Positions 48,997 through 62,074 of a stretch of DNA of 64,000 nucleotides are shown here, one piece after another; positions within the stretch are counted from its first letter, which is position 1; each line of letters opens with the position of its first letter. Below the pieces are notes generated by a model, which was given only the letters and a program-made list of their open reading frames with translations, ran no database searches and was not told where the DNA came from. The position numbers were made by a program, and so were the translations under genes. The DNA is from Amphibacillus jilinensis Y1 (lineage in GTDB: Bacteria; Bacillota; Bacilli; Bacillales; Amphibacillaceae): positions 232,728 to 296,727 of the forward strand of contig NZ_JH976434.1 in NCBI RefSeq assembly GCF_000306965.1, read 5' to 3'.

Positions 48997-49410
48997 TTAC
49001 CGAAAGCAAGTCCGCTGAAGGAGAAAGATTTTAAATAAAACGAACTTGCATTCAGTCGGCGGAGGCCTACAGGATGTAGGTCATTGCAGACGTTGCCACA
49101 GGACGTGGGGGTTTTAGTCTGTAAATCCCTCTTAAGGGCGTAGTAAGCTGGCCTGTAATCCTTTTTAAAGGTGTGGAAGATCATATTCACCCGCTGATTG
49201 TTAGTTGGCTAAATCAGGACACGAGTAGCGTCCGATATCCCCACCTAGAATAGATTTTCATCTGTGTTCTCTATTTTGAAGGGGTTTTACGGACGGTTAT
49301 CTGTGATAAATAAAGGATCGGGCCTGCGAAATAAAGCGTGTCTCTTACCAATATCAAATATTATTTAGCCAATTCTTCTAAAGTCTGACAGAGCCAGGAA
49401 GGAATAAACA
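48997..49410. other. Noncoding gap with a full dispersed-repeat copy
   Basis: No convincing gene lies between the GNAT and eno genes. Most of the interval is repeat copy A (about 49037-49325); the rest is unremarkable up to the eno terminator. Confidence 0.7.
49037..49325 (+). repeat. Dispersed intergenic repeat, copy A (full length)
   Basis: About 285 bp that recurs in reverse orientation beside ldh. It starts AAAACGAAC, contains GGCGGAGGCCTACAGGATGT, ACAGGACGTGG, CCCGCTGATTGTTAGTTGGC, GCGTCCGATATCCCC and CCTAGAATAGATTT, and ends ACGGACGGTTATCTGTGATA. It contains internal palindromic parts such as GGCCTACAGGATGTAGGTC and no usable frame. Confidence 0.88.
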
Positions 49411-49454
49411 TTAAAACCCCTTATCTATTGTGATTAAATCACAGATAAGGGGTT
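49411..49454 (-). terminator. Glycolytic operon (eno) terminator
   Basis: A perfect 12-bp stem (AACCCCTTATCT / AGATAAGGGGTT, 16-nt loop) with T on the minus strand side, about 57 bp past the eno stop. Confidence 0.85.
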
Positions 49455-49510
49455 GCTTTTTGTCTACCATTCATTCAGAGCAAATCATAAATGATCAATT
49501 AGACTTTAAC

Positions 49511-53156
<3,646 letters not shown>

Positions 53157-53237
53157 TTATTAAAAATATTAGACGTCTTAGTTAAGAACGCATAAATATT
53201 TTAATTAAAACATACAAATTCATTCATGTTTTGGGGA

Positions 53238-54428
53238 TTATTTGTTACTAATCGCTGCTAGTCCAGGTAACTCTTTACCTTCTAAATATTCTAATGATGC
53301 CCCACCACCAGTAGAAATATGTGAGAATTTTTCCGCAAAACCTAGTTGCATTGCAGCAGCAGCTGAGTCTCCACCACCAATAATCGTTGTTGCATCATCT
53401 AAATTAGCAATGGATTCACAAACACCGATTGTTCCTTTGGCGAAATTAGACATTTCAAACACACCCATAGGCCCGTTCCAAACGACTGTTTTTGCACCTG
53501 TTAATTCCTGTTCAAATTGCTTTATCGATTCTGGACCAATGTCTAATCCCATTTGGTCTGCTGGAATTTCATCTACTGAAACAGCTTTAATGTCACCGTC
53601 ATTAGAGAATTCTTTATTAATCATTGCATCTACAGGTAAAACAATCTTCCCGCCTGCTCGCTCTAATAACGTTTTGGCTAAATCTACTTTGTCAGCTTCA
53701 AGTAGTGATGTTCCAATTTCTTTTCCTTGTGCTTTGAAGAAAGTATAAGACATACCTCCACCAATAATTACCTTATCAGCTTTTTCAAGGAGATTTTCAA
53801 TAACACCGATTTTATCACTTACTTTAGCCCCACCCAATATAGCTACAAATGGGCGTGTAGGATTATCAACTGATTCTCCAATGAATCTAATTTCTTTCTC
53901 CATGAGAAAACCTGCAGCTGATTCTAAATTAGACGCTATTCCAACATTAGAAGCATGTGAGCGGTGAGCTGTACCGAAAGCATCGTTAACAAACAAGTCA
54001 CCTAAGCTTGCCCAGTACTTCCCTAATTCAGGATCATTTTTGCTTTCTTTTTTACCGTCGATGTCTTCAAAACGCGTGTTTTCAAACATTAAAACATCGC
54101 CATTGGCTAAAGTGTCAATCGCGCTTTCAAGTTTTGCTCCTCTTGTTTCACTAACAAATGTCACATCTTGAGCTAATAATTCACCTAAACGATCGGCAAC
54201 AGGTTTTAATGATTTGCCTTCTTTATCAGCTTCTTCAGCCACACGGCCTAAGTGTGAGAAAAGAATAACTTTAGCCCCTTCAGAAATTAAATGCTTAATG
54301 GTTGGAAGGGCTTGAACAATACGATCGTCATTGGTAATATTTCCATCTTTCATCGGCACATTAAAGTCTGCACGCACAAGTACTTTTTTGCCTGTTACAT
54401 CTAAATCAGTTACAACTTTTTTCGCCAT
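53238..54428 (-). CDS. pgk: Phosphoglycerate kinase
   Basis: A 396-residue two-domain kinase forming ATP from 1,3-bisphosphoglycerate. Start ATG 54428 ([20 protein letters not shown]) after GGAGG. The signature [12 protein letters not shown], substrate loop [22 protein letters not shown], nucleotide site [17 protein letters not shown] and GGGDSAAA are all present. A strong hairpin (54464-54491) lies between gap and pgk, a place where processing or partial termination is known in related operons. Confidence 0.98.
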   Translation of the reverse strand: MAKKVVTDLDVTGKKVLVRADFNVPMKDGNITNDDRIVQALPTIKHLISEGAKVILFSHLGRVAEEADKEGKSLKPVADRLGELLAQDVTFVSETRGAKLESAIDTLANGDVLMFENTRFEDIDGKKESKNDPELGKYWASLGDLFVNDAFGTAHRSHASNVGIASNLESAAGFLMEKEIRFIGESVDNPTRPFVAILGGAKVSDKIGVIENLLEKADKVIIGGGMSYTFFKAQGKEIGTSLLEADKVDLAKTLLERAGGKIVLPVDAMINKEFSNDGDIKAVSVDEIPADQMGLDIGPESIKQFEQELTGAKTVVWNGPMGVFEMSNFAKGTIGVCESIANLDDATTIIGGGDSAAAAMQLGFAEKFSHISTGGGASLEYLEGKELPGLAAISNK

Positions 54429-54463
54429 TTCATAATCCTCCATTAGATAAATTTAAAAACAAC

Positions 54464-54491
54464 AAGCGGGAAGCGCGATCGCTTCCCGCTT
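54464..54491 (-). terminator. Strong hairpin between gap and pgk
   Basis: A perfect 12-bp GC-rich stem (AAGCGGGAAGCG / CGCTTCCCGCTT, 4-nt loop) with GTTGTTTTT on the minus strand. It could terminate part of the transcripts or act as a 3' stabiliser of gap mRNA. Confidence 0.75.
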
Positions 54492-54532
54492 GACTGTTAT
54501 TGCTATCAGATTTAACTAATTATAATGTTGAA

Positions 54533-55534
54533 TTATAATTTAGCAAAGTATTCTAGTGTACGCACAAGTTGTGCAGTGTAAGACATTTCGTTATCATACC
54601 AAGAAACAGTTTTCACTAATTGTTTACCATCTACACTTATTACTTTTGTTTGCGTTGCATCATATAATGAACCATATGTCATACCAATGATATCAGAAGA
54701 TACAATTTGATCTTCAGTATAACCGTAAGATTCATTTGCTGCTTTCTTCATTGCTGCATTAACTTCATCAGTTGTTACTTCTTTATCTAAGACAGTTACT
54801 AATTCAGTTAATGAACCTGTAGCAACAGGAACACGTTGTGCAGCACCATCTAATTTACCATTTAATTCAGGGATAACAAGACCAATTGCTTTAGCGGCAC
54901 CCGTAGTATTAGGAATGATATTTTGAGATGCAGCACGCGCACGACGGTAGTCACCTTTAGGGTGTGGTGCATCTAATGTATTTTGATCCCCTGTAAAAGC
55001 GTGAATAGTTGTCATAAGACCTTCAACAATACCAAAGTCTTTATGAAGAACATCAGCCATAGGAGCTAAACAGTTCGTTGTACAAGAAGCACCTGAAATG
55101 ACAGTCTCTTCACCAGTTAAGATGTCGTGGTTTACATTGTAAACGATTGTTGGTACATCATTACCACCTGGAGCAGAGATTACGACACGTTTCGCACCAC
55201 CTTTAAGATGAAGCTCAGCTTTCTCTTTAGAAGCAAAGAAACCTGTACATTCTAATACGATATCTACACCTAAGTCTCCCCAAGGTAATTCTTCAGGGTT
55301 ACGGTTTGAAAGGATTTTTACATCTTTACCGTTAACAGTAAAGTAACCATCTTTTACATCAACATCACCTTTAAAAGGTCCTTGTGTAGTATCATATTTA
55401 AGTAAATGAGCGAGCATGTCAGCATCAGTCAAGTCGTTAACCGCTACTACTTCAATCCCCTCTACTTCTTGAATACGACGGAACGCTAAGCGACCAATAC
55501 GACCAAAACCATTAATACCTACTTTTACAGTCAT
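54533..55534 (-). CDS. gap: Glyceraldehyde-3-phosphate dehydrogenase, glycolytic
   Basis: A 333-residue NAD-dependent enzyme. The Rossmann start is [17 protein letters not shown]; the NAD-adenine site has [17 protein letters not shown], with Asp34, typical of NAD-specific GapA. The catalytic Cys151 lies in [18 protein letters not shown]. It ends [20 protein letters not shown]. It follows cggR and precedes pgk, the usual arrangement. AAGGAGG precedes the ATG. Confidence 0.98.
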   Translation of the reverse strand: MTVKVGINGFGRIGRLAFRRIQEVEGIEVVAVNDLTDADMLAHLLKYDTTQGPFKGDVDVKDGYFTVNGKDVKILSNRNPEELPWGDLGVDIVLECTGFFASKEKAELHLKGGAKRVVISAPGGNDVPTIVYNVNHDILTGEETVISGASCTTNCLAPMADVLHKDFGIVEGLMTTIHAFTGDQNTLDAPHPKGDYRRARAASQNIIPNTTGAAKAIGLVIPELNGKLDGAAQRVPVATGSLTELVTVLDKEVTTDEVNAAMKKAANESYGYTEDQIVSSDIIGMTYGSLYDATQTKVISVDGKQLVKTVSWYDNEMSYTAQLVRTLEYFAKL

Positions 55535-55567
55535 TCTTGTTTCCTCCTTATGATTACATAAATTTAT

Positions 55568-56596
55568 TTAAAGGGAAAATCCCTTTATTAACGCTTTTGC
55601 TGCAGCCTCATCAGTAATGAGGACGTTACTTTTTCCTTGTCTAAAATATGAATCAATTGCTTTAGCCTTGGATTCCCCACCAGCTATCGCAATTACTGTT
55701 CTTATCTTTGACAAATCTTCCAATTGCATACCTACAGTTCGAACTTTATAGACAACTTGACCATATCGATCAAAATAATAGCCAAAAGCCTCACTTACTG
55801 CTTTACCCGATTGTAACTTCGCTAAAACATCATTGGTTGCTTTGCGACGCTTTGCCATTGTTATCGCATCACCAATGCCGTGCATGACAATATCCGCTTG
55901 TCTAATGATATGTAAAATTTCCTTAACACCAGGCTCTTGAATAATTGAATGATAGGTTTCTTCACTCAAAGGGTCTGGTACATAAAGCAGTCGGTAATCG
56001 CCATGTACTTTCTTAGCCATCTCAGCACAAATCGTGTTCGCCTGATTCTCAACGCGCTCTCCTAAACCACCTCTAGCAGGAACAAACATGCAATTCATCG
56101 TCTTGACCATAGGTTTCATCATCATAGCTGCAGCTGCCATTGATGTTCCGCCTGTTACAGCAACGGTTGCACGGGGTGTAAGGCGCGACTGTAAGAAATC
56201 TATCGCTCTACGCCCTAAATCATGTTTAACCCATTCTTGCTTATCGCTGTCCCCGGGAGTAATTATAACATGATCAAGGTTTAATGTCTGCTTGATTTGA
56301 TTTTCTAATACACGGAAATCGTTAATTTCTTCAACGTATGATGTTAATTCCATCATAATTTCTCTACCCGTTGCGGTTAAAGAAACACCTTTTGTACTAA
56401 CAACCAGCATACCGTGTTGTGTTAAATAGTCTAATTCACTACGGACAACACGTTCTTTCAAATCAATTTGTTCTGATAAGCTACGTCTTCCAATCGGCTC
56501 TAGCAGTTGTATTGTGTGTAGGATTTGGTAACGTCTTAGCATGACTTCAAGTAGATCGGGGCATAGTAATTTTTGCAAATCAATTAGCGTCGGCAT
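55568..56596 (-). CDS. cggR: Central glycolytic genes regulator CggR
   Basis: A 342-residue SorC-family repressor; ATG 56596 after GGGAGG was chosen. The N-terminal HTH has QLLEPIGRRSLSEQIDLKER followed by VVRSELDYLTQHGMLVVSTK. The effector domain contains TVAVTGGTSMAAAAMMM and ADIVMHGIGDAITMAKRR, a phosphosugar-binding fold. In Bacillus it represses the operon until fructose 1,6-bisphosphate accumulates. Its operator appears to lie in its own leader (56622-56661). Confidence 0.96.
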   Translation of the reverse strand: MPTLIDLQKLLCPDLLEVMLRRYQILHTIQLLEPIGRRSLSEQIDLKERVVRSELDYLTQHGMLVVSTKGVSLTATGREIMMELTSYVEEINDFRVLENQIKQTLNLDHVIITPGDSDKQEWVKHDLGRRAIDFLQSRLTPRATVAVTGGTSMAAAAMMMKPMVKTMNCMFVPARGGLGERVENQANTICAEMAKKVHGDYRLLYVPDPLSEETYHSIIQEPGVKEILHIIRQADIVMHGIGDAITMAKRRKATNDVLAKLQSGKAVSEAFGYYFDRYGQVVYKVRTVGMQLEDLSKIRTVIAIAGGESKAKAIDSYFRQGKSNVLITDEAAAKALIKGFSL

Positions 56597-56621
56597 GCTT
56601 TGCCTCCCTCTCTCTATTATC

Positions 56622-56719
56622 AACGGGATGTTTTTCGTCCCGGAAGAACGTTTTTTGTCCCACATACAATAAAAAAATTCCAACACAATAATTGTAGCAG
56701 ATCAATAAGCATTGCTCAA
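56622..56719 (-). promoter_or_regulatory. cggR operon promoter and CggR operator
   Basis: On the minus strand TTGAGC (56714-56719), 17 bp and TACAAT with upstream TG (56691-56696) form the promoter. Downstream are two direct repeats GGGACAAAAAACG and GGGACGAAAAACA whose GGGAC cores are exactly 20 bp apart (GTCCC on the plus strand at 56657-56661 and 56637-56641), the same period as the known Bacillus CggR operator. Confidence 0.75.
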
Positions 56720-56772
56720 GTATTTCTTTTTTGCACGACAGGCTGCATCTAGTGTGCAGCCTGTCCCAAGAG

Positions 56773-57726
56773 CTAATATTCAATGTCTTCTACCATTTTC
56801 TTTAATATGCTAGAAGATTCTTCGAGTTGCTTTTGTTCGCGATCTGATAAATTAAGTCGTAATATTTCTCTAACACCAAATTCGTTAACAACAGCTGGGA
56901 TTCCTAAATATACCCCGTCTAGTCCATATTCTCCTTCAAAGAGGGTTGAAACTGTTAAAATTGAGTTTTCATTGTACAACAATGCTTTGGTTAGCCTTGC
57001 TAAGCCCATTCCTATCCCATAATAGGTCGCACCTTTACGTTCTATAATATGATAAGCAGCATCTCTTACATTTTCAAAAATCTCCTGCATATCCCGGTCT
57101 TCATAATAATTTTCAATCCGGCCATATACATTTAGTGGTAAACCTCCTACTTGGACATGACTCCAAACCGGCAATTCTGAATCTCCATGTTCTCCGATGA
57201 TATAGGCATGAACATTTCTAGAATCCACTTGAAAATACTCACTTAACAAATAACGAAAACGTGCTGTATCTAATATTGTACCAGAACCAATCACGCGCTC
57301 TTTTGCAAGTCCTGACACATCATAAGCCACTTGTGTTAACACATCAACAGGATTAGAGGCTACAACTAGAATACCTTTGAAGCCCGCCTCCATAATTTGT
57401 TCGACAATCCCCTTCATAATCTTTGCGTTTTTCGAAGCTAGATCTAGTCGTGTTTCCCCAGGTTTTTGGTTTGCACCAGCCGTTATTACAACAAGGTCTG
57501 CATCAGAACACTCTTCATATTCACCCGCTCTAATACGCATAGGCGAACCAAATGGCATACCATGGTTAAGGTCACGCGCCTCGCCATCTGCTCGCTTATA
57601 ATCAAGATCAATTAACACGATTTCATTTACTATTCCTTGGTTTAATAAAGCATATGCATAGCTAGATCCAACAAACCCTGTCCCTACAATTACAACTTTT
57701 CTTGTCTTTGTGTAACCAATTGTCAT
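56773..57726 (-). CDS. ldh: L-lactate dehydrogenase
   Basis: A 317-residue enzyme reducing pyruvate to L-lactate with NADH. ATG 57726 after GAAGGGGTG was chosen. NAD-binding [20 protein letters not shown] with acidic LIDLD; the mobile loop [16 protein letters not shown] has the lactate-type Gln; NP at [16 protein letters not shown]; active His in [14 protein letters not shown]. It lies on the same strand just upstream of cggR, with a gap containing the cggR promoter. Confidence 0.97.
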   Translation of the reverse strand: MTIGYTKTRKVVIVGTGFVGSSYAYALLNQGIVNEIVLIDLDYKRADGEARDLNHGMPFGSPMRIRAGEYEECSDADLVVITAGANQKPGETRLDLASKNAKIMKGIVEQIMEAGFKGILVVASNPVDVLTQVAYDVSGLAKERVIGSGTILDTARFRYLLSEYFQVDSRNVHAYIIGEHGDSELPVWSHVQVGGLPLNVYGRIENYYEDRDMQEIFENVRDAAYHIIERKGATYYGIGMGLARLTKALLYNENSILTVSTLFEGEYGLDGVYLGIPAVVNEFGVREILRLNLSDREQKQLEESSSILKKMVEDIEY

Positions 57727-57840
57727 ACTAAACACCCCTTCTGTAAAAATGAAAGGCTTCCTATCAAAAGCTAAGCTTTTGATAACACACCTTATATAGA
57801 TCGTAACATAATTTAGTATAGCTATCATTTTATCACAGAT
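57727..57840 (-). promoter_or_regulatory. ldh promoter and leader hairpin
   Basis: TTATCT, 16 bp and TATACT (minus strand, around 57800-57840) is the best promoter. The -35 lies in the terminal bases of repeat copy B. The leader contains the 9-bp inverted repeat TATCAAAAG / CTTTTGATA (57762-57770 and 57776-57784). Confidence 0.5.
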
Positions 57841-58083
57841 AACCATCCGTAAAACACCCCCTCGAAATAGGGAACAGATGTAAATCTATTCTAGGCGGGG
57901 ATATCGGACGCTCATCTCCTGATTCAGCCAACTAACAATCAGCGGGTGGGTAAGATCGTAGACAAAACCGCCACATCTTTAAGAAGGATTACAGACTAAA
58001 ACCGCCACGTCCTGTGGTAACGTCTGCATGACCTACATCCTGTAGGCCTCCGCCAACTGATTGAAGGTTCGTTTTATAGCATT
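57826..58083 (-). repeat. Dispersed intergenic repeat, copy B (near full length)
   Basis: The reverse complement of copy A with high identity by eye over most of its length; GGCGGAGGCCTACAGGATGT, ACAGGACGTGGCGG, CCCGCTGATTGTTAGTTGGC and CGTCCGATATCCCCGCC are all present. Its tail (ACGGATGGTTATCTGTGATA) runs into the ldh promoter. Confidence 0.88.
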
Positions 58084-58129
58084 AAATTTCATCTCACTTT
58101 ACCATACCCTTTATTGCCAAAGATTATGT

Positions 58130-58220
58130 CTAAATCTGTTTTTATCACAGCTTACCTCCGTTAAACACCCTACTCAAAATGGAGCGTTGAGTAAATTTAT
58201 TTAAGAGCGTGCAATGTCCA
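58130..58220 (-). repeat. Degraded tail fragment of the dispersed repeat
   Basis: In reverse orientation CCATTTTGAGTAGGGTGTTT and ACGGAGGTAAGCTGTGATAA echo the tail of copies A and B, with many changes. The rest of 58220-58436 holds nothing recognisable except the terminator of the 67-residue gene. Confidence 0.5.
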
Positions 58221-58398
58221 GATTCCCTCAACGATCAATCGGAAAAGTTTGAAAATACCTACTGATCAAAGGTTAATATTATAAGTACACATTATCCACC
58301 CTTTCTTTGCGTGAGGCGAATGTATTCTCTTTACTTAACTTTTTAAAAACTTTAATCAATATTGATTTTTTTGTGAAAGTTTTATATTCTCTTCATGT

Positions 58399-58438
58399 AA
58401 AAAAGGATTCTACATGGACACCATGCAGAACCCTTTTT
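58399..58438 (-). terminator. Terminator of 67-aa membrane protein gene
   Basis: A 17-bp stem with two wobble pairs and a 3-4-nt loop, ending in T6 on the minus strand; it overlaps the stop codon. Confidence 0.75.
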
Positions 58439-58640
58439 AATTTATTGACCTTTTTTGCTGACTATATCTCATTAATATTTTATTCCATTTTATATCTATA
58501 TTTAATAAATAAGCAAAATAGACAATGAAAATGACATTAGCCGAATATTGCCAAAAAGCAGAAAATCCATAAATATCTTGTAATGCATTTGTTTCCCAAA
58601 GGACTAGTATGGAAAGAAAAAACCAGTAAACATATTTCAC
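58437..58640 (-). CDS. Small membrane protein, unknown
   Basis: A 67-residue protein with two hydrophobic helices (VYWFFLSILVLWETNAL and YSANVIFIVYFAYLLNI) and a basic C-terminus (RYSQQKRSIN). It starts after GGAGGTGATGTTGTGAA and ends in a good terminator, both arguing for a real gene. No family is recognised. Confidence 0.65.
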   Translation of the reverse strand: MKYVYWFFLSILVLWETNALQDIYGFSAFWQYSANVIFIVYFAYLLNIDIKWNKILMRYSQQKRSIN

Positions 58641-59026
58641 AACATCACCTCCACTAAAACATTCGTGAAATAGTGTTGCACATATTATAGCTTATTTTCT
58701 TTAATAATGAAATATTAAAATTGTGTAAATATTGATATTACACTAGCATCTCACCCAGGTTAGACAAAAAGACGCAGGGCGCTTGTCTATGATAAAATGA
58801 ACCCTTTTTCCTAAAAGAAAAGCAGAATGGGTAGTTAGTTGAAAATCCGAACATCAGTATAGCACTTTATACTTTAGTAAAATGCGTCCTTTATTCCGGA
58901 GAAGTCCTGATGCACTCAACTAACAATCAGTGGGAGAGCATTGCAGACTAAGACCGCCACGTCCTGCGGCAACGTCTGCATGACCTACATCCTGTAAGCC
59001 TCCGCCAACTGAATTGATCGTTCATT
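58641..59026. other. Noncoding gap with partial repeat copy C
   Basis: No gene is seen. The right third (about 58910-59033) is repeat copy C; the remainder has no recognisable signal beyond AT-rich sequence. Confidence 0.65.
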
Positions 59027-59033
59027 TTATAAA
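58910..59033 (-). repeat. Dispersed intergenic repeat, copy C (head portion)
   Basis: The reverse complement of the first ~120 bp of copies A and B, with GCTTACAGGATGTAGGTCAT, GCCGCAGGACGTGGCGG and CACTGATTGTTAGTTG joined directly, so the central portion is missing. It ends at the mgtE stop codon. Confidence 0.82.
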
Positions 59034-60388
59034 TAAGCGATAAATGTCGTCGCAATAGTAAAATAGATAATTAAACCTAGAATATCATTAACAGTAGTAA
59101 TAAATGGACCTGAAGCAATCGCCGGATCTAACTTTAATTTATTAATGACAACTGGAACAACAGCACCTATCACTGTTGAGAAACTCAATGTTAAAAACAG
59201 GGAGGCAGCTACAATAAAGGATAATGCAAAATTACCATAAACAATTGGGACTAAAATCAATAGTACGATGCCAGTAATAACACCGAGCATAATACCAGTT
59301 CCAAATTCTCGCTTAACTGCATGTAATAAACCTTTCTTTTCAAAAGAATCTGTTGCAATTGCGCGTACAACAACTGCTAGTGATTGTGTTCCCGCATTAC
59401 CTGCTGAGTCCATGATTAAAGGAATAAAAGCGGCAAGGATGACAACCTGCTCTAAGGACTCTTCAAATGAATTGATTACACCACCAGTAATAAAACCAAA
59501 AAATATTAACATAACAATCCATGGTGCACGTTTTTTCGCTGCTTGGAAAGAACTTATATTAATATCAATAGCCCCTTTAGCTGCGATAAATTCATCAAAG
59601 TCTTCTGTAACTTCCTCGTCCATTACTTGCATAACATCGTCAACAGTAATAATACCGGTTAAGACATCTTCTTTCGTAACAACAGGGACCGCTAAAAAAT
59701 CATATCGCTTCATTAATTTTGCAACATCTTCTTGATCCATATCTATTGTGACAGTAACAATGTCTGTTCCCATAATATTTTCAACTGTTTCAAACGCTGG
59801 TGCTATAATTAAATCACGCAAGGATAATACACCTACAAGTCTTGATTTTTGGTCAAGCACATATAAATAGTATATCGTTTCTGCATCAGGTGCTGAAAAT
59901 CTTAAATTATCAATAACCTCACTGACTTTGTCTGTAGACTTTATCGTGACGAATTCTTTCGCCATGATTCCACCAGCTGTTTCAATAGGATAACTTAATA
60001 ATTCGCGAATAATAATTGCTCGTTCTTTATCCATTGAATTTAATATTTTACTCGCTTCAAAAGTTTCCAATTCAGCCAGCAAATCAGCTACTTCATCGGT
60101 CGGGATAGCATTAAACAGTTCAGCAATATATGCTTCATCTAATTCTAAAATGATTTGCTTTTGTCTTTCTAAATCTAGCCCTTCAAACAATTCAGCAAAT
60201 TCTTCACCTGAAATTAATCCATACAAACGATCTCGCAATTGACGATTTAACTGAACAAAAATGTCAAGTTGATTCGTTGGATGGAGTTCTAAAAAAAGCT
60301 CTCTAAATTTATCTTTATTTTCTTGTTTCAAATAATGTAGCACATCAGTTGCATAATCTTCTCGGTTTAATTCTTCAAATTTGACCAT
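59027..60388 (-). CDS. mgtE: Magnesium transporter MgtE
   Basis: A 453-residue Mg channel. The N domain (about 1-130) is acidic and helical, followed by two CBS domains (about 137-255; IMAKEFVTIKSTDKVSEVID and IMGTDIVTVTIDMDQEDVAK) that sense Mg. Five membrane helices lie at 285-452, with the pore motif PLIMDSAGNAGTQS. It is preceded by an M-box riboswitch, so its expression falls when Mg is plentiful. Its stop abuts repeat copy C. Confidence 0.98.
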   Translation of the reverse strand: MVKFEELNREDYATDVLHYLKQENKDKFRELFLELHPTNQLDIFVQLNRQLRDRLYGLISGEEFAELFEGLDLERQKQIILELDEAYIAELFNAIPTDEVADLLAELETFEASKILNSMDKERAIIIRELLSYPIETAGGIMAKEFVTIKSTDKVSEVIDNLRFSAPDAETIYYLYVLDQKSRLVGVLSLRDLIIAPAFETVENIMGTDIVTVTIDMDQEDVAKLMKRYDFLAVPVVTKEDVLTGIITVDDVMQVMDEEVTEDFDEFIAAKGAIDINISSFQAAKKRAPWIVMLIFFGFITGGVINSFEESLEQVVILAAFIPLIMDSAGNAGTQSLAVVVRAIATDSFEKKGLLHAVKREFGTGIMLGVITGIVLLILVPIVYGNFALSFIVAASLFLTLSFSTVIGAVVPVVINKLKLDPAIASGPFITTVNDILGLIIYFTIATTFIAYL

Positions 60389-60558
60389 ATTGGATCCTCC
60401 TCATTTAGAGACCCGACACCGACAAATACGGTAGAGGTCTTTTTATACTGCTCTGCCTATAACTCGAATCAGGATCTGTACAACTTCCCATACCGCATTC
60501 CCCCTTTTTAATATGGTTAAATCATCAAGTTTTAGCCTTACGCTACCCTCAGACATAG
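60389..60558. other. mgtE leader downstream of riboswitch
   Basis: This 170-bp stretch between the M-box terminator and mgtE has a second weak hairpin (around 60405-60440, GACCTCTACCG against CGGTGTCGGGTC) and the AGGAGGATCC ribosome site region. Confidence 0.5.
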
Positions 60559-60781
60559 AAAAAGCCCACCCTTGAATGAAGGTGAGCTTTATTATTTAAG
60601 TGCATCCCAAATAACCTGATCGCCTCCATTCGTAGAGCTTTAGCACTGTGCGGCATAGGATCAAATCCAGCTACATTAAAAACCACCTTAATTCGATAGT
60701 CTCTGTTGACCCATTGGCGTCTTTGGACGTTTTTGGGCAGTAGCATATCTCCAGCACAGGAGCCTCACCTAACGAGGAATT
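60559..60781 (-). ncRNA. M-box (ykoK) magnesium riboswitch with terminator
   Basis: On the minus strand the conserved M-box core is readable: CGTTAGGTGAGGCTCCTGTG, then TGCTACTGCCC, AAAGACGCCAATGGGTCAAC and GTGCTAAAGC. It ends in the terminator hairpin AAAGCTCACC / GGTGGGCTTTTT (60559-60594). Mg binding favours the terminator, reducing mgtE transcription. Confidence 0.93.
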
Positions 60782-60798
60782 ATAATATTACATTCACC

Positions 60799-60827
60799 AT
60801 CATAAAGTATCGATCTTGTAATGTCAA
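60799..60827 (-). promoter_or_regulatory. mgtE/M-box promoter
   Basis: TTGACA (60822-60827), 17 bp, TATGAT (60799-60804) on the minus strand, positioned about 20 bp before the riboswitch core. Confidence 0.85.
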
Positions 60828-60905
60828 TTGCTAAATTCCAACTGGCGAACCCTAATAAAAAATGTTATGCTATTCTAAAATTTTTCTGAAAAAGTGAGGT
60901 TTACT

Positions 60906-61559
60906 ATGTTACAGTCTACCAAGATAATCGTGATTTCACTTATTATCTTTCTATATACTGCAATTGCAACAACTGTTCTTTCGTCGAGTCTATTGGATAC
61001 TATTGGTGTTAGAATCACGGAGCTACTCAATAACTTCTCGCTTACACCTGTCGTTAGCTACTTATCATTTATTGGTACGATTGAATTTGTTCTTACCATT
61101 TCAATGATTGTAGTTATTAGTCTCATTTATAAAAAGCGATGGGACGTTGCTATCTTGTTTATTGTTATGTCTATCGGCGGGGTGTTTTTGAACTATCTAC
61201 TCAAAGTAATATTCCAACGTACACGCCCAGGCTCAGAACGGATGATTCATTTTTTTAACATTGAATTTGAGCTGGTCTCCTTTAGCTTTCCAAGTGGACA
61301 TACGATGAGAACGACTATACTATTTATGTTCATTATCTTCCTTGTTTATCAATTTCAAGCAAATAAACGATTAAAAATAGTTGTTCTGTCACTTGGAATA
61401 GCAGCTATTATAGGTGTAGCATTAAGTCGGATTATTTTAGAGGCACATTACTTAACAGATATTCTAGCCGCTATAAGCATATCGGTTGCGTGGTTGTCGA
61501 CATGTATAAAGCTTTGGATCAACAAAAGATCCAAACTCCAATATAGAAGCATACCTTAG
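60906..61559 (+). CDS. PAP2-family phosphatase
   Basis: A 217-residue membrane phosphatase; ATG 60906 after GAGG was chosen. All three active-site motifs are seen: KVIFQRTRPGSE (KX6RP), SFPSGHTMRTT (PSGH) and SRIILEAHYLTDILA (SRX5HX3D). About six membrane helices surround them. It may dephosphorylate undecaprenyl or phosphatidylglycerol phosphates. It is divergent from mgtE. A 9-bp inverted repeat (61563-61571 / 61611-61619) follows the stop. Confidence 0.93.
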   Translation: MLQSTKIIVISLIIFLYTAIATTVLSSSLLDTIGVRITELLNNFSLTPVVSYLSFIGTIEFVLTISMIVVISLIYKKRWDVAILFIVMSIGGVFLNYLLKVIFQRTRPGSERMIHFFNIEFELVSFSFPSGHTMRTTILFMFIIFLVYQFQANKRLKIVVLSLGIAAIIGVALSRIILEAHYLTDILAAISISVAWLSTCIKLWINKRSKLQYRSIP

Positions 61560-61729
61560 AGAGGCAACCTCAAATCTTTGATGCTACCTACTGTGAGACA
61601 TGAATGACAAGAGGTTGCCATAACATAAGGTAACAATTTAAAGGCTGATTATCATTAGAACATCAACACTTCGACTTCCACATAGGATTACTTTTAACTA
61701 AATTCCTTCTTGTTTGAATCTTAACTGCC

Positions 61730-62074
61730 CTAATTACTTGAGACTTTACTGGAGAGTAAAGCTTTACATGCATCAGCACACGCATAGCAGGCTTTAGCAC
61801 ATTCTTGACAGTGATCGTGTTCATGTTTAGCACATTCATAGCCACACACCTGGCATGCTTCAATACACAATTTTGCGTAGCTTTCAATAAACTGAGTATC
61901 GAAGAATAAAGCTTGCTCAAATTGAGCACAAATCGTTGCACATTCTTGGTTCGTCTGAATACATCTAGCCATATGATTTGCATCTTCTTCGAAACAAGAA
62001 CGATAACAATATAGGCACGCTTCTCGACATTTTTGCAATGCAGCCACTACAGATTGATATTGCTCATTGCTCAT
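61730..62074 (-). CDS. Cys-rich four-helix-bundle copper-binding protein (DUF326/Csp-like)
   Basis: A 114-residue protein with many Cys in CxxxC spacing: KCREACLYCYRSC, RCIQTNQECATIC, KLCIEACQVCGYEC and HCQECAKACYACADAC, with HEHDH between. This is the pattern of cytosolic copper-storage proteins, whose bundle core is lined with Cys. No Tat or Sec signal is visible, so it is cytosolic. AAAAGGAGTG precedes the ATG. Its role is probably copper storage or protection. Confidence 0.92.
   Translation of the reverse strand: MSNEQYQSVVAALQKCREACLYCYRSCFEEDANHMARCIQTNQECATICAQFEQALFFDTQFIESYAKLCIEACQVCGYECAKHEHDHCQECAKACYACADACKALLSSKVSSN

Noticed and set aside
60549..60746. 65-aa minus-strand frame
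   Set aside because: It coincides with the M-box riboswitch, whose conserved RNA motifs explain the sequence.
61663..61983. 106-aa minus-strand frame
   Set aside because: Out-of-frame shadow of the Cys-rich copper-binding protein gene.
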